This document shows, one piece after another, positions 38,601-50,600 of a stretch of 64,000 nucleotides of DNA. The DNA comes from Aptenodytes patagonicus (lineage: Eukaryota; Chordata; Aves; Sphenisciformes; Spheniscidae): contig NC_134950.1 in assembly GCF_965638725.1 (NCBI RefSeq), positions 81,332,657 to 81,396,656 of the forward strand, in the 5' to 3' direction. A program made the translations under genes and the position numbers. The number at the start of each line of letters is the position of its first letter. The stretch's first letter is position 1. The notes beneath the pieces are model-generated. The model made no database searches. It was not told where the DNA came from and worked only from the letters and a program-made list of their open reading frames with translations.

Positions 38601-41600
38601 TTCCTACAGCAGTCTATGAGACCGATAACACCCTAGTATGTAAGACTGAGAAATTGAATTAATTTACACACGGCAAGACAAACTAAGAAGGAAAAGACTG
38701 TCCTCTTATTCTGTGTAGTTTTATATTGTTTGTAGTCTTTCAGTGTGAATTCTGATCTGATTGTCAGTGTTTGTAAAATTACAGAAATATAACACTTGCA
38801 AATATTTGCACAGAAAGTAATTTTTTTAGTTGTTTTCACAAAATCGATGAGAAGTAGAATAATCACCATGTTACAATACACATCCTGCAAATAAGGCTCC
38901 ATTTAGCAGTTTTCATGGCCTTTTTTTCCCCCTTTCTGCTTACATTATGCAGCGTTTTGTCCGTACCACATTGGTCACTTCTCCATTGTTGGCCTGGGCT
39001 TTGAGGAATATGTAAGTACTCTTTTACAATTTCAAAATGAAAAAAATGCCACTATTTATTTAATCACAATATTTTTGTAGCATCCTTCCACTTTTATTTG
39101 TGATCGCAAAAGTAACCGGGAGTCTCTCTCCTTTTTTTTCTCCTCAAACCTTTTTTAATCTATGATTAAAAATGTTCTCTCACCCTTTCCCACTTCCTAC
39201 ATTATTTACATTTCAAGTGAGGTTTCCTCCTTTTACAAAAAAATGCATACGTTTTCGGTTTTTTCTTAACAACCTCTTGTTCCTCATGTACATCTTTAAT
39301 TTATGTACTGAGTAATTTTCATAGTTGATGACAATAGGTAGCGAAAGCTCGGAGGTAGTGAGGTAGTGTGAGGTGGCACTTGTTGTTTTGTATATAGAGG
39401 TTGTTTCACGTTTGAAGAAAGTAGCTGTTAAACTTTTCCAGTAAATGTAAACATTTCCTACTCTTGATGGAATACTAAAAAAGTAGTAGATTATTAAAAT
39501 ACGTAAAAACTAAAGGAACTTGTCATTCTTCTTGAAGAGTTGAGATTTGGAATTTATCTTAATTACATAAAAAGGAGATGGAATTTTTTAAGAAACTGAT
39601 AAACTTTCCCTTTCTTTCCCCTCCCCTCCAGGTTCAAGCATCTCACTTTGAAGGCCTGATTACAACTATAGTCGGATATGTTCTGCTAGCAGTGACTCTA
39701 ATTGTTTGTCATGTATCCTTTTGTCAGTAGTTACCTTGTTCAGATTTTACAAGTAAATCACTTTTCTGGCTGTATTTTGAGGAGGCACAGACATGATGCA
39801 GATGCAATTAATTTACCATTTTGCTCTGCTCTTTTTGGTGAAATTAGAAGAAAAGGTCTCTTCTGTTCTCTTGGACATTTAAAGGTTTTCAGTGTGACTG
39901 CATTCTTCAGAACACTTGCAGATGTTTAACACCACAAAATCATAGGCTTTTACACTTGCTCGAAGGCCTCCAACTAAATTTTGAAGGTCTGTCTGAGAAG
40001 ACGAGTGTAGAACCGTTGTTTTTTCCTCACACTCCTTACGTTATTGCTGTCGGCTACGTAGTTGCAGCAGAAAGAGAAATGGGATTGTGAAAATACATAG
40101 GGTGCGATGGGAAATTTATTCACATCTTTTTGATCCTGCCAGATCTTTAGAATGTGGATTGTTTTAGTTTCTCTTTTATGTCTCTGAACCACGGAGAGTT
40201 TGCAGCAAGGATTTCTTTCAGGTGATAACCCTCATTATTACAGAGAAAATGAAGTAACGGCGGAGTCCTGAAAGCTGGGAGGATTTGGTCATAAGTAAAA
40301 AGTCTGCATTCTAGCTGCATGTTGTTAAAGGGACTACACCAACTTCAATTTGAAAGAATAAACATTTGTTACCAGTTTTCTGTTCAAGACTACACAAAGC
40401 TAACATCAACTTTAGACCGCACTATGCCAATGTGCAGTGCAAATGTGGTGAAAGAGTTGATTGGCATGTCTCTGTTTTGCCTCCTAAAAGAAAACAAAAC
40501 AAACCCCCAAACTGTAATATGCATCCAGCTTTTCTTGGAAAAGGTGAGAGTTTGTTTCAGACTGCATGAAAAGGAAAGCTACCATATAAGGTAGGCCTTC
40601 AGTTTTGAAACTTGCTTACTCGTGGCAGATGTTTTCAAAGGCAACTGTTTATTTCTTGAGAAAACTTTTGGATGCTTAATTTGAGAAAGTAGTAGTATTA
40701 TTATTTATTTATTCATTTATTTTAGATGGATGTTTGGGGGGGTTATCCGGCACATCAGATTGACTTCCAGAGTCGCAGCCAATTTTGAAAATAGAGCCCT
40801 GATAAAATACATACTTCCTATTTCACTTTTGTCTTTTATAAAATTCCCTGTTGCTAAAAGCCACATAATACAGTGTTTCATATTAATTAAATTATGTCTT
40901 AAAGTATTTTTCAGTGTTATTTTCTTGACAAAACTATTTAGGGTTTGGCAGCACTTGTTAAGTTCCAGCGATCACGTCGTTTATTAGGAGTTTGCTATAT
41001 TGTTGTCAAGGTAATCCTATTTTTTTGTGTGTAGCAAAAAAACCTTTCGATTTACGCTTATATTGTAATTTTCTTAGCAATTTCTGTTAAACTAGTGAGA
41101 TGTTCTTTTCCTCTTTTTTTCCTAAAGGTTTCCTTGTTAGTGGTGGTTGAAATTGGTGTGTTTCCTCTCATCTGTGGCTGGTGGCTAGATATATGCTCTT
41201 TGGTAAGAATGGAAATAAATGGAATAAAATCTTTTTTAACGGTGTTTATATTTAAAGGAAGAAAAGTTCTGATGAGAAGAGAGTTGTTGATACGAGTTTG
41301 ACAGCACTCTTCTGTTTTTAGAAACATAGTGTTTCCAGAGGGAAAGGGTTTTTTAAGTACTGTTTAATGCTAATTTTTTTCCTTCAGGTTACTAAACATA
41401 AATTAACATGCTATTATTAAAATAATAAGATCTTAATCCTTTTTACTGCATTTACATGACCAGTGTGATAATGAACTTAATTATGGCAAACTTGTGTACT
41501 GAATAAACTTCTTTATGTAGCCATGTTATGTGAAATGGTAATGACTTCATATTTTAATAGTTGTCCAATCACTTTCTGTTTTAAACAGAAATTCAAGCTG

Positions 41601-44600
41601 TGTTTGCTTGGAATTGAGAAGGACGGTTTTTCTGTCCTGAAAAAAAAAAATCAAGTGATTTATTTCAAATGGAGAAAATTAATTTCTTCCAGCCTTAGTA
41701 GAAATAGCATTTTACTTAAGGGAAATAAGTTTTGCTTCCATCGCAGTGCTGCTTTGTTTGAACTGATTTATAGCTTATGGTAGTATATGTTAGTGTTTGA
41801 GTTGTCGTCTTTCTTCTCTCTGTCAGAAGAAAGAAATTGATCAGAAATTGATCTTTATTTGCTGTTCTTATTGTAAATCATTCCCTTTTTCCTAATTAAA
41901 TGCTGTAATTATTTATGTGTTAGCAGGAGGCAAAAGTTTGCCTAGTAGTATATATGAACTAGGATAAACAAAACTAGTAACCGTGGAGGTTTGCCAAACT
42001 TTATTCATATTTGTTTACTACTTACCTTCTAGGAGATGTTTGATGCCACTTTGAAAGATAGAGAATTGAGCTTTCAGTCTGCCCCAGGTACCACAATGTT
42101 TCTGCACTGGTTAGTTGGAATGGTGTACGTCTTTTATTTTGCATCCTTCATTCTTTTACTGAGAGAGGTAAGTCTATAAGAACAAGACTGGTATGTAACC
42201 TAGAGGAGCTTACATGTTGAACTGTTAGTCAAATCTTTCACGTGTGTGTACCGCTGCTACTGTGTTTTGTGTGTGTATATTGGATTTCAGCCTTATGTAA
42301 AAAGGGCCACACTGGTACTTACTGCAGTGGAAAATGATGATTTAGAGTATATTTTACTTACAGATTTTTAGTTTACAAAGAGTCCTTAAACATGGGTGTT
42401 GCCTTCAAATGAACCTAAATACATTTCAGTTGTTTAAGATTAATACTTGAAAATTAACCTTGTGATTGGTTATTGCTTCTCTGTTTCTCTATGATAATGC
42501 TTCCTTTGTTCTATTTCTGTACCATTTTGTTGAGCCTTGTTCAGCATATACCCCTATTATGTTTAAAACTAATTTGCTGCAGCAGTGTTATCCAAAATGA
42601 AAAACAGACTACAAAGATAATTTTCTCTTCATATATTGTTTTCTATTTCCTACTTCAGGTATTGAGACCTGGTGTCTTGTGGTTTCTCAGGAATTTGAAT
42701 GATCCAGACTTTAATCCTGTGCAGGAAATGATTCACTTGCCCATTTATAGACATCTCAGGAGGTTTATCTTATCAGTGGTAAGGACTTTTCTCAAAAATT
42801 TCTTTATTTGGAAAGAAAATTTCACACATTAGCTCCCATATACACTACTGCATATTTAAGGAAAAACATTTTCACCATTAATGTGATTAGACACTGGAAC
42901 AGGTTGCCAACAGAATCTACATCTTTTGAGATACTCAGAACTCAGCTGGATAAGGTTCTGAGCAACCTGATGCAACTGGGTCTGCTCAGAGCAGAGGATT
43001 GGGGTAGTTTACTTCTAGAGGTCCCTTCCAAAACAAATTTTTCTGTGATATCTTCTCCTTATGCAAAATCACAGGACATGTTTGTGTATTCAGACAACAA
43101 GTGTTTATTATTATGGATACACTCTGCTTTGGTGAGACCCCACCTGGGGTACTGTGTCCAGCTCTGGGGTCCTCAGCACAAGAAAGACACGGACCTGTTG
43201 GAGTGGGTCCAGAAGAGGGCCACAAAAATGATCGGGGGATGGGACACCTCCCCTATGAAGAAAGGCTGAGAGAGTTGAGGTTGTTCAGCCTAGAGAAGAG
43301 AAGGCTTCGGGGAGACCTTATTGCAGCCTATCAGTACTTCAAGGGGGCTTATAAAAAAAGATGGCAGCAAACTTTTTAACAGGGCCTGTTGCAACAGGAC
43401 AAGGGGGAGTGGCTTCAAACTAAAGGGGCGTAGATTCAGACTAGATATAAGGAAGAAATTTTTTACGCTGAGGGTGGTGAAGCACTGGCACAGGTTGCCC
43501 AGAGAGGTGGTGGATGCCCCATCCCTGGAAACCTTCAAGGTCAGGTTGGACAGGGCTCTGAGCAACCTGATCTAGTTGAAGATGTCCCTGCCCATGGCGG
43601 GGGGGTTGGACTAGATGACCTTTAGAGGTCCCTTCCAACCCAAACTATTCTATGATTCTATGATACTGTAAATCATGTAACTCTCTCATGATGTTCTTTG
43701 TTACTGCCGTAAACATTGTGCATCCAATTCAGCTAAAGTATTGCAGCAGGGGTAGAGTAACTGTCTAGTTAAATTTTGGATTGGATGATGCTGATCTTAG
43801 CCAGTGGTGTCTGTTTCCAGATTATCATTGTAAGATATTGAGAACAGTGAAAGTTTTTTTTCCTTTTGCTTGTTTGTCTGAAGTTTGCCTAGCATGCAGT
43901 AAGGGAAGAATCTCAGGCTGTCTTTTGACGTAAATGTCACGTCAACTGTGAAAACTGATATACCAGAAACATTATTATTTGACGTACTGTATTAATGTAC
44001 CTGAAGTGCTTTGAGCAGTGAAAGCTCATAGAGAGATCTTAGTTCTATTAGAGAGACCCTCAGTACAGGAGAGAAGCTGACCTGTCCACCTTTCAGAGTT
44101 TTCTCCTTATGATAATCATAATGCCTTAGCTGCCTGAAACTTTGTGTCACGGCAAGTGGCCCAAATATAAGCAGAGATCTGCTTGTTACTAAAGGTCTTA
44201 GAGATACGTTTTCAGACTGTGTTGGAACTGGCGGTTACTTGAACTTCACCTTTTGATTTGCTTAGCTAATTAATTCAGAACTTTTACCAGCCTCATGCTA
44301 GAATATGGGACCCAGAATGGCAATCACTTACAGCTTGCCATTTCAAAAAACAATATTTTTAAGAGATTTCTTGTGTAGAACATAAACTATTACGTTTCAA
44401 GAAGAATGGGATTTGATTTTTCTTTTTTACATAGTTAAACACGTAATTTTTTTGCATTTTTAATCTCCAGTGGTGCATTTACATGAAGTGTAAGAATGTG
44501 TTTAACATGTACTTGATTTTTAATCTGGTTCCTTAAGGAAACAGGATTTATAAAAGTGCATGGTCTTCATGCACCTGATCTCCCCTACTAAATTTTGATC

Positions 44601-47600
44601 TTTCAGCCAATTTACAACGTGAGGAAATAGAAACGGAAAGATCTTTTGAGGCTTCTACAAGTTTCTTGAAAACTCAGCCACTAAGAAAAGAGAAGAATCC
44701 AAAATTAGTAATCACAGTGCTGGGGGAGGGGGAAGAAAGTAGAACTCTGACATTATCCTAACTGTCAGCTGGCCAGTAAGTGCTTATTCAGCAGCTTATT
44801 CAGTCCTGTTTGGCGAGGGCATCATAACATACTGGTCTGCCTGGGATGGAGTTAGTTTTCTTCATAGCGGCCCATGTCCTGCGCTTTGGAGTAGTGGCTG
44901 AAACAGTGTTGCTAACACACAGGTGCTTTGGCTACCGCTGAACAGTGCTTGCACGGCATCAAGGTTTTTCTTTCCCGTTCTGCCCTGCTCCCTAACTGCT
45001 CCAGCAAATAAGCTGGGGGCTGGGAGAGGGGTATACCTGGGACAGCTGACCCAAACTGACCAAAGGGGTATTCCATACCACATGACGTCATGCTCAGCAT
45101 ATAAAGCTGGGGGAAAGAAGGAGGAAGGAGGGGACGTTCATGGTTACAGCATTTGTCTTCCTGAGCAACTGTTAACATGTGCTGAGGCCCTGCTTTCCAG
45201 GAAGTCGCTAATCATCTGTCTGCTGGTGGGAAGTAGTGACTGAATTCCTCTTTCTGTTTTGCTTGCACGCACAGCTTTTGCTTTCTCTATTAAACTGTCA
45301 TTATCTCAATCCACAAGTCTTCTCGCCTTCCTTCTCTTTTCTCCCCATTCAGCTGGCGAGCGGAATGAGTGAGCAGCTGGGTAGATGTTTGGCTGTTAGC
45401 CAGGGCTAACCCACCACACACAGGAAACATGTCAGAGAGATGGGTGGGAAACTAGGTTTGGTTGTTTCTGCTATTCGGACTAACTTGTTTAACTTCCTTG
45501 TTGCAGATTGTCTTTGGATCAATTGTACTGCTCATGCTCTGGCTTCCTATACGTATTATTAAGTATCTCCTGCCTAACTTTCTTCCATATAATGTTATGC
45601 TCTACAGGTAAGCATTTAATTTAAAAAAGATGTTTTTTCAGTCTGCCTATAACTAGAAAAGTGTGTATTTGTGCTCTTTGAGCATTAATGTGACATTGTT
45701 TGGTATGTTTTGTTCGTTTTCAGTTAATCTAAACTTCATTTTTCTAGAAAAGTAAAAAGATAAAGGACGTGGATACATCATACAATTTGTGAAATAAAAA
45801 GCTACTAAGAAAAATAAAAGGCAGTTTGTATTACTTCCGTAATGATAACTATTTGTTTTTTTATATGCCCTCAAAACACTTTCCCCTTCAACTTCTTGAT
45901 AGTAAAGTTGCTGCCATGTTTTTTGTTACATTCATTCCTGATTATCATTGCTTCAAGAATAAAAGAATATCTGTGTTTCTTTGTAATGATAGCAGTATCT
46001 TTCTGTTTCTAAATAATAATTGAAACAGCAATGATAGAAGCAAATAGAAGAGCAAATCATATTCTCTGATATAATCTTTCTCAACATTTTTTCTTAAATT
46101 TCTTGTGCACCTAAGTGCCTAAACAGTCATGAACACTTAACCTGTGCTCAGAGTAGTATATAAGGAAAAATGTCTGCAAAAACCTAAGAGTTGTTCCTGT
46201 TGGCATCCAATATATTTTTTTATTGTGGTGGTGTTAATATGATTCAGTGTAAAAGATTACTATCAGACTTCCTGCTCTTTCCATTGTCTCTAGCGATGCT
46301 CCAGTAAGTGAACTTTCCCTAGAGCTCCTTTTGCTTCAGGTGGTGCTTCCAGCTTTGCTAGAACAAGGACATACAAGACAGTGGTTGAAAGGTCTTGTAC
46401 GAGCATGGACTGTTACTGCTGGATACTTGCTGTAAGTACAGAAAGCCAAAATCAACTACAAGCATTGTGTGCAGCTTAGCCTTTTAACGTGAAAGCAGCA
46501 TGCTTTCAAGAGAGTTATCCCAACAAGTAGCTTTTATAGCTATTTTACAGATAAATATGTGATGGAAAAACTTCTATAGTGATTTCCTATGGAAGTACCT
46601 TCTTCTAAGCAGCAGTTGTACCTACTTCTAGACTAGTCTTTGACAAGTAATTCTTTTGGTACACTATTACAGCATTTGCTTATTAAAAAAATCTATAAAA
46701 GTATGGCTAAAGGCTTGTTAACTTCTTATTTTAAGGAAAAATTAAAGAGGTGTCAGCAGAGCATTTCCATGAGTCATCTAAGTAAAATTCATGTGCACAT
46801 CTTGCATTTCTTACTATAAGGAGAAAATAAAAGGGCAAAATTATTTAGAACATTAAGCTGAAGAAGTGAATACCCTTAAATTGGGGATTGTAAAATTTAA
46901 AGTTCAGTCTCTAAAGAAGGATAAAACTGTATCTTTGTCAACTAAAGTAAATGATTATACAAAATGAGGTTCTTCAATTTAGACTGCCAGGCAGAGTTCT
47001 AGCACTTGAAATTATTTTTTAGTTCATATGTTGTTTGCCAAATTAGTCAAGAAAAAATTAAGGTTTATTTTGTTTCTATAAAGTTTTAAATTTAACTACA
47101 AAGTATATTGGCATTCTCCCACCATGTCTTACTCATTGTGGGTCGTGCCAATACAGCACTATTAGGGTGAAGATTTATTCTTTGCTAAGTTATGCCTGAG
47201 ACTCTTGAGAAAATGAATGAAAGACTTTTTTCTTCCACTGCAATCCAAAATATTTATTTTAGCTTCTCATAAGGAAACTCTCCCCACCCCTGTTCTCTTA
47301 GTTTGCATTTTGGAAAGTTACTTTTGAATTAATTTGTCCATGTTTTGATAGTGTTTAAATATGACGCAAGAAGAGAATTTTGGAGATGGTGATAGAAATT
47401 GGCTTTCCTTTCTCCACTGTTGCAGCTGTTAAGAACAATTGTGAAATATCTCTTCAGCAATTTTAGTTGAGCAAAGACGAAAATCTTTTCCTCTGCTTTT
47501 CTTAAAAAGCGAACTGCTGTGAAAATGTTTTCATTGCCTGCCAATAGAAAATCTGCATGCATCTTACTGCTAATAAAAATTCTGCTAAAGCTGAGGAAAA

Positions 47601-50600
47601 TTAACTTCTAAACGTTCATATTGGGTTTTGTTTTTTTTAATCAGACTCAAAATATCTATTTGCTAATGATGTATGCAGGAAATATCAACAGAATACTTTT
47701 AAAGTAGATTGACTCTTTCTAGGATTGATGTTCTTAGTTGTGAACAGGTTTTGAGCAATTTAGAATCTTCTTGAAAGACTCTACCTGACACTGTACTTTT
47801 GAAAACATGTCTGTAGCAATACAGTACTGTCCTTGTACAGTTTAGGTTTGAAGGCAATTGCTTCCAATAGAGCTTAGTAGCAGTAAAATAAAAGCTGTCA
47901 GTTGAGCTGCCTGCTTATACGAACTATCGATGCAATTTTCCTTTTATATGCACAACTTTTATACCAGATGTTGTTTTTAAAGCCAACAGATAAGTGATCT
48001 TTATTTGTGACTGTATTCCCACTGTTCTAATCTGCATCCACACTAGCATTTTTTCTTCTAAATTCTGTGTTTAGGATGACATTGAGTACATTATCAGAAA
48101 ATGGTTTATTTTACTTTATCAAGATTCTGCCAGTACTCCTGTATAAATTTTGTACAACTTGTACTCATTCCGAGTAGGCCTATCTTTCTGTAAGATTCTC
48201 GTTCATATCAAACAGAACAAAACTGAAATTTTGATTGTTACAGGGATCTTCATTCTTACTTACTTGGTGACCAGGAAGAGAATGAAAACAATGCAAACCA
48301 GCAGCCTAACAACCAGCATGCTCGCAATAATAATGCCATTCCAGTTGTGGGAGAAGGTCTTCATGCAGCTCATCAAGCCATACTTCAACAAGGAGGACCT
48401 GTGGGTTTCCAGCCTTATCGTAGGCCTTTAAAATTCCCGCTCAGGGTAGGTATATCTAATGTATTAAGAGAAAAGGGAAAGGCATTTGAAAAATGGGTAT
48501 CATTTTTTTTAATAAGAAAGATTTGGCCCACATGTTACCAGGAGTCAAGTGGTGGGTCATGTTATTTTGGTTTTTGTACAGTTTGCATCTTTCTGAAAAG
48601 TAGACTTAGTTATTCTCGCATATAGCTTTTTTCAGCCTGTAACTTACAACCTTCCATTACCACTTCATTTGTAGATCCCATACATGTTATCTATTAGTTC
48701 ATGTCTCATTTTCCTAACGGTTAGTAATGGAGAGAAATATAATAACCCCCCAACAAACAGGTAGTTCAGGAGTGTCTCTAACAAGGCATGGCTTTCAAGA
48801 GGGCATACTTTCGTCTTGTAGGTGAAGTGTATTTTAAACTTTTTTGCTCTATTAAGAAACGAAATGGAGAACTTCCGTTGCATCTATATTGAACACAGAA
48901 AGGTGTTATAACACTTGAAAGTTCTAAATCCCTACAATTAGAAAGGAAATGTTGTTGGCAAATACTTAACTTTCTAGAATAATATATAGGTCAAACTAGA
49001 TAAATTGTTTTGTTGTTACCAGAACTCTGAGTTAATAAAATATAAACTTAAACACAGCTCATTTATCGTGGTTTCAGGTATAGCTGAAGAATGGAAGTAA
49101 TGGCTAAAGTTAGAACAGTGTAGTATTGCTTCTGAAGTTTCCTTAAAATGCTGAATCTACCAGAATTCTCATAACAAAGTACAAAATAAAGCTTTTCTCC
49201 CCCCCCCCCCCCCCCCCCCCCCATAAATCTCAACCTAGTAGAACTGAAAGTGAATTTGAAAGCATTTTAGGATTTCACAACCCAGAGCTTCTGGGTGTTT
49301 GAAGCTGGGGCTTTGGGGGGGAAGGGGGCAGGCAGAGTTAATTCCTTCCACTGCTATTTTTACCCTCTAAAATGGCTCTCCACAGGAATGTGTGAGCTAC
49401 AACACTGTTGTAGAGGAAATGGGGAGGAAGTAGCTCAGGGATGAAAAGGCTATGGAAGCAGAATGAATTTGCCCCTCTCATAGCAGCTGCTACCTCAGTT
49501 TGGTCATAACAGGAGGTCAAAGCATGCTCTGACTGAGACCAATTTAATCTAGCATAAATATGCACTTACTGCTGAAAGGAGTGGTGCTGGTCGTCTTTCC
49601 ATGGCAATTGCTCCTTTCTTCCCTTCTTAGCATGAATGCCTGTGCTAGAACATACACACAGTGAGCTGGAACAGGAAACTGGTCCAGCTGAAAACTGAGG
49701 TAATATGCAGAAGGCATTAGTTAGACACATTTGGAAGTTCAGATAAGAGTTTATAGTGTTATTTTTAAAGAAAATATGATGCTTGTGATGTTTTCACTTA
49801 GACTGAGTCAGGTTCATATGAAGTTGCTGGGATGACAGACAGGTTAATTGAAATTAGTTCCCTGTTTGGCTGCTAAGGAGGTAATTAAAGTGGATTCTCA
49901 TTTACTGTGACCTGGCAATATATAACAACTGTAATGTGGACATGCTGCTTTCAAGGAAGGGGTGTGTTAACACAGGGACTCATTAAATCCTTTCTAGAAC
50001 TACCTTTGCATGGGTTATTTTATTTTTGTGGGTGCCTCTGGATAAGGATGTGCTGAAATCGTCTCCCCCTCTCAAACCATTGCATAGTATAAGCTTTCAG
50101 TAATTTGGGGTGCTGACCTTGAACTGGTGATAACTAAGTAATTTCATATTCAGCTGTCAAAGACTGCTTTTTCTGGTCTACTTACCTTCATCTAGACATT
50201 TTAAGTTGTTCTTTAGAGACCTCTACAGAACGTAGAAATAAAAAGAAAATCTGATTTAGCTGAATTGCTTTCTATTGTTTTCATCAAGAGATGTGACAAG
50301 CACTTGCACAATCTCACACACATGGTAGCTCACTGATACGATTCTATGACCCTGGTTCCACTTGTCTGAAATACTTAAATAATGAATCATTCAGGATCAC
50401 TGTAGGTGCTTCAGTTGTGATTTTTGGTATATTGACCTTGGTTCTACTTGGATAAGTTCATCTTACGAAAAATGTGTCTCCCACACAGACTTCCACTATG
50501 GAGCAACACCATATTTTAATTACTCTTTCAACTGGGATTTTAAGCATTTGAGGAGAAAACAAAAAACAGAGTAAACATCTGATCTTTTCTATGCTTTCAT

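Larger units (their letters stand above)
42779..45506 (+). other. MARCHF6: MARCHF6 intron 16, transposon-rich
   Basis: 2.7 kb. It holds two successive sense CR1 3' fragments (42850-43053 and 43120-43664) and an LTR (about 44828-45418). The 43670-44820 part is AT-rich with no feature recognised. Confidence 0.85.

Noticed and set aside
39702..39929. Open frame beginning in exon 12
   Set aside because: It is exon 12 sequence running into the U12-type intron in another register; there is no evidence for its use.
42473..42832. Open frame that looks like a separate 119-residue protein
   Set aside because: It is MARCHF6 exon 16 read through from upstream intron sequence and past its donor.
43101..43575. 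Open frames resembling RT C-termini
   Set aside because: They are broken parts of the CR1 3' fragment, not a host gene.
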